Numbered from the stretch's first letter, positions 1 to 11,015 are shown. The stretch: 64,000 bases of DNA from CAWEFA01 sp963851385 (GCA_963851385.1 CAWKPE010000012.1:62001-126000); one strand, 5' to 3'. The notes: generated by a model from the letters alone, not told the origin. Translations and numbers: made by a program.

Positions 1-1950
1 TATAATTGCAGAATAATTACGAGGCAAATTAAATGGTCTATTGTTGTTGAATTGTAATAGTTTGTTCTCACCTCCAATCCAAACAGTTGAAGAATCAATG
101 TAAATTGGGCTTATTATACTTCCCGTGTTAAAAAAAACCGGTTTTTCAAATGCTTTACCTACAGATGACTTGTACATTAAAACTCCTTGTAAGTTTTCAA
201 CTGAAGTGGAAAGATAGTACCATTTGTTGCCAAAAGGGTCTATTAAAGTTTCAACGAGCCAAGGAATTCCTTTTAAATACTTTAAATCTGAAACCTCTTT
301 ATTCTCAAATTCATGAAGAGTGAAATTGAATTTGAATACAGAATCCGGATAAATAAACCTTACTCCTTTGTATGTTTTAATTATGTGGAGATTTGTCATT
401 CCTAACGGTAGTCCACTTTCTTTACCAAAGATTAAATATTTTTTATTAGTAATACCTGAATTTTTCAGCGATACAATTAATAAAAGTTTGTCAGCATCCG
501 TTTTCATCCAAATCAAACTATCGTTTTCAATTGAAATTTCTAAAATATCTTCTCCGTTTAAAGAATTTTGTTCTATATTTTGAAAATTGTCATTTGAAAA
601 CTTTAATAAACTTAAACCTCTTGCATTCCCCATATAAAATAATCCTTCGTTGTCAGATATTTTTTCAATACAATTTATTTCATCTTTAAATATCAATTTT
701 GCCTCATTATTTATCAATTTATAAATACTCGTCGGAGTAACTATTAAAAGAAAATTGTTTACAACAAAAAGTTTAATGCATTTATTAACAACTCCTTCAA
801 CATGAGAAAAATATAATTGCCTGGAAGTACTTGCAATTGAATTATTGACAAGGCCAGATTTTAAAAGTCCATTTGAAGTTGCTAAATATAGTGCACCTTT
901 AAACTTGATAATATCATTTACATTTGCTGAAATACCAGCAAAATGGCCATATTCAGTTACCGGTATATTTAGTTCAATCCGGCTAATACCATTGTCATGT
1001 AAAACCCAAAGATCACCAGCTTTATCGAGATGCAGATTTTTAACAGTATTATCCAGTAATCCTCTATCTGTACCAATATTTCTGACAGTTTTTAAAATGT
1101 AATTATAGATTAAAACCCCTGCACTTTTTGTTCCTATAACCATGTTATTGCCAGGAATAATAATAGCATCAGAAAAACCAGCTTTTTCTAGAAATGATTC
1201 AAATCCAAATTTCACTGGTACAACTCCATTTTTGTTGATTTTTAAGAATACGGGATTATCTTTTAATTTAATTAATAGCGAATTTTCAAATGGCAAAATT
1301 TTTTCAATGTTTTTATTGGCTAGTTTATCTCCATTAGGAACTCTAACCAATTTGCCCTCTGAAAATATAAATAGCCCTGATTCAAATTTATTAATATAAA
1401 TACTATCTGCGACCCTAAATAATTGAAGCCTGAATTTACTACTATCGATTACAACAAAATTTGGAGGAATTAATTGATAAAGCTTTTGGTCATTGTTAAA
1501 AATTGTTAATTCATTACTCATGTAAGCATTGTTGATTTGACCAAAATTATTTTTGCTTTTTGATTTTTCATCTATTAGTTGCAAAATTATCTGTGGCTGG
1601 CTGTTTTTAAATAGTTTAATCAGACCCAATGAGTTATATCCTGAATAATATATTGACCTTTGATTAGAAGAAACATTTATTTGTCCTTTCATATTCATCG
1701 ACATAAACTCGTTTCCATAAAATACTATAATTTTATCTTTTGCTCCAATTAAAAATATTCCTGAAGAATCTTCATAAACTGAATACTTCCCTGATGATAA
1801 ATAAAAATTTGGAAATGGAAATTTTTGAATTAGAGGAACTCCAGACTCTATAAGCCTTGCAGGACTATTAGAATAAACTGGAATAAGAAAAAAAAATATG
1901 ACCCCTAAAAAAATGAGTGCACTTATTACATTAATCTTAATAAAATTCAT
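1..1950 (-). CDS. Two-component-regulator propeller protein, 5' part (3' end outside window)
   Basis: The reading frame is open from an ATG at 1950 down to base 1 (650 codons), with no stop. The protein starts with a hydrophobic segment (residues 4-24), so it is exported or membrane-anchored. The rest is beta-strand rich. Around residues 300-360 it carries Reg_prop-type propeller blades: 'GLLDNTVKNLHLDKAGDLWV' followed by a second blade with 'LYLATSNGLL'. In this family two seven-bladed propellers form a periplasmic ligand sensor, usually followed by a Y_Y_Y domain and a cytoplasmic output (histidine kinase, SpoIIE phosphatase or LuxR/HTH). The output part is outside the window, so the function cannot be narrowed. 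The gene is transcribed divergently from the universal stress protein gene; the two starts are about 95 bases apart. Family call is good; the exact output type is unknown. Confidence 0.75.
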   Translation of the reverse strand, partial: MNFIKINVISALIFLGVIFFFLIPVYSNSPARLIESGVPLIQKFPFPNFYLSSGKYSVYEDSSGIFLIGAKDKIIVFYGNEFMSMNMKGQINVSSNQRSIYYSGYNSLGLIKLFKNSQPQIILQLIDEKSKSKNNFGQINNAYMSNELTIFNNDQKLYQLIPPNFVVIDSSKFRLQLFRVADSIYINKFESGLFIFSEGKLVRVPNGDKLANKNIEKILPFENSLLIKLKDNPVFLKINKNGVVPVKFGFESFLEKAGFSDAIIIPGNNMVIGTKSAGVLIYNYILKTVRNIGTDRGLLDNTVKNLHLDKAGDLWVLHDNGISRIELNIPVTEYGHFAGISANVNDIIKFKGALYLATSNGLLKSGLVNNSIASTSRQLYFSHVEGVVNKCIKLFVVNNFLLIVTPTSIYKLINNEAKLIFKDEINCIEKISDNEGLFYMGNARGLSLLKFSNDNFQNIEQNSLNGEDILEISIENDSLIWMKTDADKLLLIVSLKNSGITNKKYLIFGKESGLPLGMTNLHIIKTYKGVRFIYPDSVFKFNFTLHEFENKEVSDLKYLKGIPWLVETLIDPFGNKWYYLSTSVENLQGVLMYKSSVGKAFEKPVFFNTGSIISPIYIDSSTVWIGGENKLLQFNNNRPFNLPRNYSAII

Positions 1951-2045
1951 AAATTAGGGCCTATATCGTTATATGAAAGATTTATTGATCAAAAATACTA
2001 TATTTCTAAATCAGTTCATAAATTTGAACAAACAAAAACAAATCT

Positions 2046-2883
2046 ATGGAAAGTAAAGTTCGGACAATTCTTAGTTCTTTGGGATTTTTCCATGAAAGCT
2101 GAATATGCTTTTGCCCATGCAGCTAATCTTTCTAAAATTACAGGTAATGAAGTTGCTCTTCTGCACATTGTAAAATCTGAAAATGAGATCCCAGAATCTC
2201 AGAGAAAATTAAATGAAGCTACCGATAAGCTGAATGAAACTTACCAAATTAGGCCCAATATTGTTGCGTTAAAAGGTAGCATTTTTAAAACTATTAGCAC
2301 TTATGCTTCGGGTGGAGGAGTAGAAATGGTTATTATGGGAACTCATGGTATTAGGGGATTGCAAAAATTCACGGGAAGCTGGGCATTAAAGGTCATCCGT
2401 GGAAGCAAAGTGCCGTTTCTTGTCGTTCAGGATATGCCTAAATCTGAGAAAATAGAAAATATTGTTTTTCCCATTGATTTTAAAAATGAGAACAAAGAAA
2501 TACTTAAATGGGCCAATTATTTTTGCAGGTTATATCGTTCGCGTATTTATATTGTACATCCAATAGTCACAGATCGAATATTTAAAAAGAGAATACATTC
2601 AAATATTGTTTTTGCTCAAAAATATTTCGAAAGTATGGATACTCATTTTGAAATTAAATCAATTGGTAAAAAAATAGACTTTGCAAAAGAAACTATTGAA
2701 TATGCTGAAAAAGTGCAAGCAAACCTGATTTTGATTATGGCACCTAAAACTTTAACTCTGGCTGATTATATAATGGGTCCTTCTGAACAAATGATTATCG
2801 CTAATGAAGCCAAAATACCCGTCATGGTATTAAATCCCAAACCAAGAGCATTTACTGGCGGGTTCAGTCCTACTGGAGGTTAA
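2046..2883 (+). CDS. Universal stress protein, tandem UspA domains (one frameshift near 2073)
   Basis: This is a cytoplasmic protein of two UspA-like domains (about residues 3-145 and 150-278). The first domain ends with the nucleotide-binding loop, 'MGTHGIRGLQKFTGS', followed by 'VPFLVVQD'. The second has 'KIPVMVLNPK' but no clear glycine loop. Starting at ATG 2092 would remove the first beta strand. The ATG at 2046 gives 'MESKVRTIL' and, after dropping one base near 2073, 'VLWDFSMKAEYAFAHA', which is the canonical Usp N-terminus. The corrected length is 278 residues, normal for tandem Usp proteins. A terminator follows at 2924. Usp proteins bind ATP or act in stress survival; the specific role is not visible here. 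Confidence 0.8.
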
Positions 2884-2923
2884 AATTAATTAGTGATTGA
2901 TTTTTTATTGAGACTTTAATTAC

Positions 2924-2950
2924 AATCCCTGGTTTTTCCAGGGATTTTTA
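2924..2950 (+). terminator. Rho-independent terminator after the universal stress gene
   Basis: A perfect 9-bp stem (2924-2932 with 2938-2946, AATCCCTGG / CCAGGGATT) and a 5-base loop are followed by a T-rich stretch. It lies 40 bases after the stop codon at 2883. Confidence 0.85.
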
Positions 2951-2999
2951 ATTTTACGAGTTAAAATTAATATTGAATTATATTTAAATAGATTAGAAT

Positions 3000-3614
3000 A
3001 TGCAGTGTGAATTGGTCTTTGCTACTAATAATACGAATAAGCTATTAGAAATTTCCAATTTAATCGGAAGCAACATTAAATTGCTTTCATTATCAAACAT
3101 TGGATGTTTTGATGAAATTCCCGAAGATCAGGATACTATAGAAGGAAATGCATTTCAAAAAGCATGGTTTATTTATGAAAAATACCATAAAAATTGTTTT
3201 GCAGATGATACAGGACTCGAAGTAGAAGCTTTAAATGGTAGGCCCGGTGTATATTCGGCTCGATATAGCGAAGACGAAGCTCCTGAAATTTCAAAAGAAT
3301 ACAGATCTGAAGCAAATATAGGTAAGCTGATTCGCGAAATGAAAGATATAAAAAATAGAAAAGCAGCTTTTCGAACTATAATCTGTCTTGTTATTGATGG
3401 AGAAAAAATTTTTTTCGAAGGAAAAGTAAATGGCATGATTATAAATAAAAAAAAAGGATTTAGTGGATTTGGCTATGATCCTGTTTTTATCCCGGACGGT
3501 TATAATAAAACTTATGCTGAAATGAGTTTGGAAGAGAAAAACAAGATAAGCCATCGTGCAAAAGCAATTGAAAAACTGACTGAATATTTAAATAAAAATT
3601 GCAATATTTTTTAA
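3000..3614 (+). CDS. rdgB: XTP/dITP diphosphatase (RdgB/HAM1 family)
   Basis: This house-cleaning enzyme hydrolyses non-canonical purine nucleoside triphosphates (XTP, dITP, ITP) to monophosphate and pyrophosphate, keeping them out of DNA and RNA. Family signatures are in order: N-terminal 'VFATNNTNKLLEI' (nucleotide contact), 'FADDTGLEVEALNGRPGVYS' with the metal and catalytic acids at residues 67-75, 'GFGYDPVFIP' at about 157-166, and the C-terminal 'SHRAKA' at about 184-189. The length, 204 residues, is typical of the family. The frame is intact, unlike its neighbours on both sides. It follows a terminator, so it probably has its own promoter in 2950-3000. Confidence 0.92.
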   Translation: MQCELVFATNNTNKLLEISNLIGSNIKLLSLSNIGCFDEIPEDQDTIEGNAFQKAWFIYEKYHKNCFADDTGLEVEALNGRPGVYSARYSEDEAPEISKEYRSEANIGKLIREMKDIKNRKAAFRTIICLVIDGEKIFFEGKVNGMIINKKKGFSGFGYDPVFIPDGYNKTYAEMSLEEKNKISHRAKAIEKLTEYLNKNCNIF

Positions 3615-3723
3615 TTGTATTTGGAAAATTATTCATTACACGTATGAAAAAAGAAAGAAATTATTAATAATGCAATAAATAATTGCTCCTTTCGTTCAAT
3701 GCTTTACAAACTATTATAAAAAA

Positions 3724-6076
3724 ATGATTCATAAGCTACTTATTATAATATGTCTGATTGTATCCGTTATTAAGACTACAGCTCAATTAGTACCAGGAGA
3801 ATGGAAAGATTTTTTGCCGTATCATATGACAAATAAAGTTGCCGTTGGATCAAACAGAATATACTGCTGTTCTCCAAACAGTCTTTTTTATTATGACCTT
3901 TCAGATAAAAGCATCAATCGTATTTCAAAAGTGCAAGGGTTATCTGATGTAGAAATTTCAACTATAGAATACTCTTCTAAAAAAAACATGTTGATTATTG
4001 CTTATGCCAATTCGAATATTGATATCCTTGATAATAATAACAGAATATCAAATCTACCTTACATTAAAAACAATACTTCTATAGCTGACAGAAGAATATT
4101 AAATATAATGGTTGTTGATAATACAGCATATTTATCTTGTGGATTTGGAATAGCAGTATTAGATTTAGATAAATTACAAATTAAGGACACCTATTATCCA
4201 AGCATTGATGGTTCAGTTAATGTAGTAAATCATACATGTACTGATGGACAATATATTTATGCAGCTACGCAGACCGGAATATTCAGAGCATTAATTGATG
4301 ATCCCTTTTTAACGGACTACAGTCGATGGAGTCAGTTTAAAAATTTTCCAACCTATTCTAATGAATGTAAAAGTATTGAGTATTTTGCAGGTAAACTTTT
4401 TGCTCTTTATGTTAATAATTATTACCAAAGCGGCAAAGATGACAGTTTAATTTATTTATCAGATAATATTTGGTCAGGATTAAACGTAAACAATTCATCA
4501 GTCATTAATTCTATTGATGTATCATTTAACAAACTGTTCATTTCTACCACAAAAGGTATTTTTAGTGTAGATGAAAATTTGAATTTGAATCAAATCCGGA
4601 AAGATTATACTACTACTTATGCAACAAGTGATGAAAATGGTAATGTCTGGATTTCCGACATAATTTATTCCTTAATAGAGATTTCTAAAAACGGCAATAT
4701 AGGAATAATCGAACCAAATAGTCCATATTATCCAGATGTTTACAGTATGGATGCAAAAAATGGTATATTATGGACAGTAGCCGGAAGTAAAGATGATGCT
4801 TGGGCGCCAATGTATAATTATCATGGAGCTCAAACCTATGCAAACAATACATGGCAAAATTACAGCATTATTGAGCATCCTGAATTTCAAAATGTACTTG
4901 ACATTGTAAACGTCAAAATTGATCCTTTAGATAATGAGAAAGCATATATGGCTGCATGGTCAATTGGAGGCCTAATTGAATATAATCATGGTAAAATTAG
5001 CTTCTACAAAGCTAATAATAGTGCGTTACAACCATATTTTTATCCAACTAAAAAATCACTAAAATCAGCTAATGATACTATGTATAGAGTCTATGGACTC
5101 TCCTTTGATAATTCGGATAATTTGTGGATAACAAATTCATTTGCTAAAAATCAATTATTAGTGTTTACTTCTGATGGCAAATGGAATAGTTTTTATTTGG
5201 GAAAAACCATTGAAAACAACAATCTTGTAGGTGATTTAGTTGCTACCAGTTGGGGACATAAATGGATAATTATTCCAAAATCTACAAATATTGTAGTTTA
5301 TGATGATAATAATACACCTAAGGATGCTTCATATGATAGATATACATATGTGAACATAGCAAATATTAAATCAACTATAACATCCAACAAATTTTATTGC
5401 ATTACTGAAGACAAGCAGGGCAATATTTGGGTTGGATCAGATGCAGGTCCAATTTGTTATACCACACCACAGGAAGCATTTAATAATGATGTAGGGACTT
5501 CTCCGGAAAAAATATTAGTACCTATTGTTAAAGGTAAAACTGAAGCTGCATATCTATTGGAAACTGAAAGAATAAACACAATAGCTGTTGATGGAGCGAA
5601 CAGAAAATGGTTTGGTACTCAGGCCACAGGTGCTTATTTAATTTCGGAAAATTACAATCAAGTCGCTCATTTTACAAGTGACAATAGCCCTCTCTTGTCA
5701 AATAACATTTTAAATATTACTATCGATCAAAAATCAGGAGTGGTATATTTTGCAACAGATAAAGGATTGATTTCATATAAAGGATTTGCTACAGAAGGTG
5801 GCCAGGACTTTCGGAAAAGTTTATGTTTATCCAAACCCTGTTCGTGAAAATTATACAGGAAATATTATTGTTACTGGTTTAATAGAAAACACTAACGTGA
5901 AAATTACAGATATTTCAGGAAATATTGTTTATGAAATAAAATCATTAGGTGGTCAAGCAATCTGGGATGGTAAGAATTTGCTTGGCAAACGCGTAAATAC
6001 CGGAGTATATTTAGTATTTTGCTCGAACAGCGATGGTTCAAAGACTAAAGTGACAAAGCTTTTATTTATTCACTAA
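3724..6076 (+). CDS. porZ: PorZ-like T9SS attachment-complex protein (one frameshift near 5812)
   Basis: After correcting one extra base near 5812 (GAC TTT then GGA AAA) the product is 783 residues. It has an N-terminal signal peptide (residues 1-20, ending 'KTTAQ'), then 'WKDFLPYHMTNKVAV' and repeated propeller blades, and a C-terminal sorting domain beginning 'VYVYPNPVRENYTG'. This order (signal peptide, two propellers, T9SS C-terminal domain) and blade phrases such as 'KVQGLSDVEISTIEYSS' match PorZ. In Porphyromonas PorZ sits on the cell surface with PorU, PorV and PorQ and supplies anionic LPS for attaching T9SS cargo. A generic two-component-type propeller protein is the alternative, but there is no kinase and the CTD is present. 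It implies the cell runs a full T9SS, consistent with the cargo genes in this window. Confidence 0.78.
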
Positions 6077-6371
6077 TTTATTCGACTGAAAATTATCAAT
6101 AGTCCATTTGACTTCACAAATATGTTCCATTTATAATTTATTGTTCCTATTCATATTTTTATAATTGTGAACTTTGAAAGAAGCTTTAATAGTACCAACA
6201 TCTTAAAAAAATCGACCATCATTTTAATAATATTCATTTCTATAATTCATAACTAACTTAATAATCTTAATATATTTATATATAAATTTTCATCAAATTT
6301 TATTTGCTTGAAAATGAAGGAAATTTGTATATTTAACTTCCTAAATTGATTTTAATTTAAAACCCTAAGAT

Positions 6372-7313
6372 ATGTTTTTCAATTCGCCAGATTTCCATAA
6401 AAAACAGCTTTTAAAATGGGCAAAAAATAACAAAATTGATCTGCCCTTAAACCTAGAAGAACTGGAGCAAGTTCAAAAATTAGACCTCAAATTAAAGGGA
6501 TTAACAAAATTCCCAAAAGAAATAAATTGTTTAAGCGGATTGGTTGAGATTAATGCAGAATTTAATGAACTGAGTGAGCTACCATGGGAATTTGCTCAAT
6601 TGAAAAAACTTAAGGCGATATATATTGGTCATAATAAATTTGTGGATGTACCAGGTGTTATATGCCAATTGCCTCAGATTGAGATTTTAAACATGGAATC
6701 AAATTCTATTAAAAAAATATCTCCCGTAATTGCCAATTTGGAAAGATTAATTGAACTAAATTTTTCTTTTAACCAGATTACTGAATTCCGGAAGAAATAG
6801 GACATCTTAAACATTTAGTCCGTTTAAACCTTGCAGCAAATAATATATCTGAATTGCCTTCTTCCATGCACAGGTTATATAGCCTGGCTGAATTAAAATT
6901 ATGGAAAAATAAAATAACTGAAGTTCCTGATTTTATAAAAGAATCTCCCCAACTTAAAAGTTATTGAACTGGAAACTGACACAGGTACAATTAATCAACA
7001 ATTGATTGCTGCTTCAATAAATGATGATATACAAAAAGCAGAAAAATTACTTGCAATGGGAGCAGATGTAAATCACAAATGGTTGAATTATGGAAATCTT
7101 CCATTTACTACTGCACTATTTGAAGCACATAGTATTGAAATGATTCAATTATTGCTTAAAAATGGAGCCGATCCAAATATCAAGAGAGAAACTGCTAAAA
7201 CGAGTTCTATAAAAGTCTGGGAAAGTGAAAAAGCTTCAGGAGGATTTGAAACATTTCTGACAAAAAAACATCCAATTGAAATTACTAAATTTCTAAAAAC
7301 ATTGAATTTGTAA
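6372..7313 (+). CDS. Leucine-rich repeat plus ankyrin repeat protein (two compensating frameshifts)
   Basis: The frame breaks twice: a base is missing near 6785 (ITE|FRKK, expected ITE-x-PEEIGHL), and one extra A sits in the A run at 6956-6959. Corrected, the protein has 313 residues. Residues about 30-195 are LRRs of the 'L..L..L.L..N.I..LP' type (for example 'LVRLNLAANNISELPSSM', 'LAELKLWKNKITEVPDFI'). Residues about 200-310 are ankyrin-like: 'AASINDDIQKAEKLLAMGAD' and 'SIEMIQLLLKNGADPNI'. There is no signal peptide, so it is presumably cytoplasmic. Both repeat types mediate protein-protein contacts; no catalytic domain is visible. It stands alone, with spacers on both sides. Confidence 0.7.
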
Positions 7314-7352
7314 ATCCAACACTTCTAAATAGTTTTTCGATAAAATTATTTG

Positions 7353-7427
7353 TGGGTGTTACTGGATTCGAACCAGTGACCCCTACCCTGTCAAGGTAGT
7401 GCTCTAAACCAACTGAGCTAAACACCC
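7353..7427 (-). tRNA. tRNA-Val (anticodon GAC)
   Basis: The minus strand folds as a 75-base cloverleaf. The acceptor stem is GGGTGTT / AACACCC with discriminator A. The D arm is GCTC..GAGC. The anticodon stem is CTACC/GGTAG around the loop TTGACAG, giving anticodon GAC (valine codon GTC). The T arm is ACTGG TTCGAAT CCAGT. The 3' CCA is not encoded. The spurious frame 7285-7467 on the same strand is only this tRNA read as protein. Confidence 0.93.
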
Positions 7428-7610
7428 AAAAATTGATAATTGATGGTTGATTATTTTTTATTATCAATTTAAAGCAAAAATAAAAAAAGTTTCTTTATTT
7501 GCTTTTTTCGCCTGTTGATGCTTATAAATAGCAATATTTTTGAGAATCAATGCATTTTAACTAATTTTAAATCCAAGTGTTATTTATAATAAAGGTTAAA
7601 TTCATCATAA

Positions 7611-8383
7611 ATGAACAAAAAAATTATCTCTTATAATGTAAATGGATTGCGAGCAGCAATTACAAAAGGATTTATTGATTGGCTAAAATCAGAAAATCCT
7701 GATATTTTATGTATACAGGAAACAAAGCTCCAACAAGGACAAATTGATACTTCAGATTTTGAAAAACTTGGATATCATCATTACTGGCACTATGCAGATA
7801 AAAAAGGGTATAGTGGTGTTGCATTATTTACAAAACAAAAACCAGACGAAATATCAACCGGCATTGGCATTCAAAAATTTGATTCAGAAGGGCAGGCTTA
7901 TCAGGGCCGATTTTGGTGATATTACTCTGCTCGCAACATATTTCCCTTCAGGTACAACTGGCGATGTGCGACAGGCAATAAAAATGGAATGGCTTGAAGA
8001 ACTGCTCAAGTTCACTACTCATTTGCAGAAAAAAAGACCTAAATTAATTGTTTCAGGCGATTTTAATATTTGCCATAAACCAATTGATATCAATCATCCT
8101 GAAAAACATGAAACATATTCAGGTTTTCTTCCTGAAGAACGTGAATGGTTAGATCGTTTTGTAGATTCCGGTTTTGTTGATAGTTTCAGAGTATTTAACC
8201 AGCAACCTAGATCAATATTCGTGGTGGAGTTACAGGGCAAATTCAAGAGCTAAAAATCTTGGATGGCGAATAGATTATCATATGGTTACAGAACCATTGA
8301 AACCTCTTTTAAAAAATGCCAGAATATTAAATAATGTTTATCACTCTGATCATTGCCCGGTAACAGTTGAAATAGATTTTTAG
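7611..8383 (+). CDS. xth: Exodeoxyribonuclease III / AP endonuclease (two frameshifts)
   Basis: This DNA repair enzyme cleaves 5' of abasic sites and degrades DNA 3' to 5'. Single extra bases near 7891 (in GGG) and 8209 split the gene into three frames; corrected, the protein has 256 residues, the normal size. Endonuclease/exonuclease/phosphatase-fold motifs appear in order across the breaks: 'IISYNVNGLRA' at the start, 'ILCIQETKL' (metal-binding Glu), 'YSGVALFTK', 'SGDFNICH' (catalytic Asp and Asn), 'DSFR', 'YSWWSYRANSRAKNLGWRID', and 'SDHCPV' (catalytic Asp-His) at the C-terminus. Every active-site element is kept, which argues that the breaks are not decay. It faces the convergent carA gene. 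Confidence 0.85.
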
Positions 8384-8425
8384 TTTTCGAATAAAATCTA
8401 TTTTACTTTGGAACGGAAATGAAAA

Positions 8426-9508
8426 TTACTTAGTACGTTTCTTTATATTATCAATAAATTCATCAAACAAATATTCAGTATCAACCGGTCCACCAGTAGC
8501 TTCAGGATGAAATTGGGAGGAGAAAAAAGGCTTGGTTTTATGTTTCATCCCTTCATTTGTATTATCGTTTAGGTTGATAAACAGGGGTACCCAATCTTTT
8601 GTCAATGTATTATTGTCAATAGCAAACCCATGGTTCTGAGAAGTGATATATGCATTGTTAGTGCCAACTTGAATTACAGGCTGGTTATGGCTTCTGTGCC
8701 CATATTTTAATTTATAAGTATCGGCTCCTGAAGCCAGTGCCATTAACTGATTTCCAAGACAAATTCCCATAACAGGTTTATTATCTTCAAATGCTTTGTT
8801 CAAATTCTTAATAGTTTCTTTACATATTTTCGGATCTCCCGGACCATTGGAAATGAATAGTCCATCATATTTTTCTTCAAAAATATTGTAATTCCATGGC
8901 ACTCGAATAACTGTTGTGTCTCGCTTTAACAAATTTCGAATTATATTATATTTTACCCCGCAATCAATAAGAACAATTCGATATTTCCCTTTACCATAAA
9001 TTACTTTTTCCCTGGTACTTACTTTTTCAACCAAATTGTCTTTATTAGGATCGTAAAAATCAATCCTGTCTTTTTTAAAAATAATCTTGCCAAGCATAGT
9101 GCCCTTTTCACGCAGACGCTTGGTAAGTGCTCTAGTATCAATTCCGAAAATTCCTGGAATTTTTTCTTTTTTGAGCCAATCGGCTAAACTCATTTTTGCA
9201 TTCCAGTGGCTATATTCAAACGAGTAATCAGATATTATCAAACCAGAAATATGAAGTTTATCTGATTCAAAAAATTTAGGAAGGCCGTTCTCAATTTCAT
9301 TCCCTGGAACGCCATAATTTCCAATTAAAGGATATGTCAATACTAAAATTTGACCTTTGTAAGAAGGATCTGTAAGGCTTTCGGGATAACCTGTCATAGC
9401 TGTATTAAAAACTACTTCACCTGATACTGATTTTTCACTGCCAAAAGACTTCCCCTGAAGCTCAGTCCCATCTTCCAATAACAGTTTAACAGTCTTAGAT
9501 TCCTTCAT
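8426..9508 (-). CDS. carA: Carbamoyl-phosphate synthase small (glutaminase) subunit
   Basis: CarA hydrolyses glutamine and channels ammonia to CarB for carbamoyl phosphate, feeding pyrimidine and arginine synthesis. The N-terminal domain begins 'LLLEDGTELQGKSFG' and contains 'GEVVFNTAMTGYPESLTDPS', diagnostic of CarA. The class-I glutamine amidotransferase domain (about residues 176-355) has the nucleophile in 'MGICLGNQLMALA' and the catalytic His-Pro-Glu in 'SSQFHPEATGGP'. Length is 360 residues, as expected. It starts 22 bases after the stop of the upstream thioredoxin-fold gene, so the two may be co-transcribed. No carB is in the window. Confidence 0.95.
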   Translation of the reverse strand: MKESKTVKLLLEDGTELQGKSFGSEKSVSGEVVFNTAMTGYPESLTDPSYKGQILVLTYPLIGNYGVPGNEIENGLPKFFESDKLHISGLIISDYSFEYSHWNAKMSLADWLKKEKIPGIFGIDTRALTKRLREKGTMLGKIIFKKDRIDFYDPNKDNLVEKVSTREKVIYGKGKYRIVLIDCGVKYNIIRNLLKRDTTVIRVPWNYNIFEEKYDGLFISNGPGDPKICKETIKNLNKAFEDNKPVMGICLGNQLMALASGADTYKLKYGHRSHNQPVIQVGTNNAYITSQNHGFAIDNNTLTKDWVPLFINLNDNTNEGMKHKTKPFFSSQFHPEATGGPVDTEYLFDEFIDNIKKRTK

Positions 9509-9530
9509 ACTTCAAGTATTTTTTAATTTT

Positions 9531-11015
9531 CTACTTCTTTTTTTTATCAAGATCAATAAAGTGATCAATAATATCTTCGCATTGTTCCGGGCCTATTCTT
9601 TTAGCTATAATTTTATGATTTTTATCTAGTATGTAAATAAAAGGAGTAGTAGATACATCATAAATTTCTTTGAACTTATAATCATAAGGATTCCACGCAT
9701 TGATCCAATCATATAGTTTATGTTCATTTACAAAATCAACCCACTTAACTTTACCCTCTTCACCAAACAAAAGACTTATGGCAATAACTGCCACATTTTT
9801 GTCTTTTAATTTAGTTTTATAAATGTCATATAAAAGTGGCGTAGCTTTTTTGCAGTGACCACAATCTGCTTCCCAGAAATAAAGAATTACATAATCATTT
9901 TTTATATCTGACAGGTTGAAAAAATCTCCTATATATGGATTCTTTTTTAAAGGAAGACTATCAGCAGCAGCTTTGAAATGTTCAGACGGAATAAAAACAA
10001 GCCGAATGTCTGGGGCTATTTTCCCTAAATTCAAAGGCATTCTTTTAATGACTTGATCTTTGAGCTTTCTTATAGAAGCTGTATCAGCCCAGGTAGCTTC
10101 TTTAATATAATATTTATCGGCAATATAAAGGGCAATTGCATCGAATCCCATTATCTGGCTTTGTCCATAATGATTGAATAATGTCACAAGCATATACCTG
10201 AACAATTCAGGGCTTTTACGTGATTTGGCAATAAGCATGTCTATGGCTGGACAAATTGAATCAGGTGTTTGTGGTATTATCTTGTCAATGTATGTCAAGA
10301 TTTTATCTTCGTATATTGGTGTCCGCAACATCCTGGGGTCAGAAATATCTATATTATCAAAATAATGGTTCCGATAATACCGGTATTGAAAAAGAGAATC
10401 GATAATATTTCCTTTAGCATCTTTTGGAGGTTCAGGAACTTCAATTTCTTGTGTTGCTTTTATAAACTTTGTTACAAACAAATTTCCGTTTTCAGCTAAT
10501 AATTTTTCTTTATAACTTTTTACTTCTTTATCAATAGCTTTCATTTGATCAGCAATTTTGTTTCTTTCAGCATCGGTTTTAGCATTCTTCTTATCTTCCT
10601 GAAGCTTTTTCACCTCATCACGTTTATCGCTAAGCAAATATTGATAATCATAAAATATTTGGTTCTCTTTTGACCCGGAAAATTTTATTTTTTTGAATAA
10701 ATTGCTTGTATCATTTTCAACAGAGAATTTTTGATTTTCTCCAAGAATAATATCGAAATAGTTTTTTGAAGGAAGAAAAATAATATACATACCTTGAGGT
10801 AATGATTTCTTTCCTTTAAAAATACCATATCCATTTTTATCTACTTTTATAGTATCATCGGGATACATGGATCCTGCAAAATGATGTCCCAAAATAATAT
10901 TGGTATCTTTGATGCCAATTATTTTTACTTTTATTTCGAAACTGTCAGTCGAAAAAACAGGCTGAAAGGCACACAGCATCAACATTCCGAAAAATAGTTT
11001 TTTAACAATGTTCAT
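9531..11015 (-). CDS. DUF5106/DUF4369 thioredoxin-like exported protein
   Basis: This 494-residue exported protein has a signal peptide (residues 1-22, 'FFGMLMLCAFQPVFS'). An N-terminal beta domain of the DUF4369 type (about 25-125) is followed by a helical middle with a lysine-rich coiled stretch (about 125-170) and a C-terminal TlpA/AhpC-like thioredoxin fold (about 335-490). The redox motif is 'WEADCGHCKKATPLL', an intact CxxC. In Bacteroidota such proteins act as periplasmic or outer-membrane-associated thiol-disulfide oxidoreductases, often in bundles of unknown substrate. The gene lies just upstream of carA on the same strand; no functional link is evident. Confidence 0.8.
   Translation of the reverse strand: MNIVKKLFFGMLMLCAFQPVFSTDSFEIKVKIIGIKDTNIILGHHFAGSMYPDDTIKVDKNGYGIFKGKKSLPQGMYIIFLPSKNYFDIILGENQKFSVENDTSNLFKKIKFSGSKENQIFYDYQYLLSDKRDEVKKLQEDKKNAKTDAERNKIADQMKAIDKEVKSYKEKLLAENGNLFVTKFIKATQEIEVPEPPKDAKGNIIDSLFQYRYYRNHYFDNIDISDPRMLRTPIYEDKILTYIDKIIPQTPDSICPAIDMLIAKSRKSPELFRYMLVTLFNHYGQSQIMGFDAIALYIADKYYIKEATWADTASIRKLKDQVIKRMPLNLGKIAPDIRLVFIPSEHFKAAADSLPLKKNPYIGDFFNLSDIKNDYVILYFWEADCGHCKKATPLLYDIYKTKLKDKNVAVIAISLLFGEEGKVKWVDFVNEHKLYDWINAWNPYDYKFKEIYDVSTTPFIYILDKNHKIIAKRIGPEQCEDIIDHFIDLDKKKK

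Noticed and set aside
368..1399. Three short plus-strand ORFs
   Set aside because: They are antisense to the continuous 650-codon propeller gene on the minus strand and have no recognisable features.
7285..7467. Minus-strand ORF with 'SVGLEHYLDRVGVTGSNPV'
   Set aside because: This phrase is the well-known artefact of translating a tRNA; it coincides with tRNA-Val at 7353-7427.
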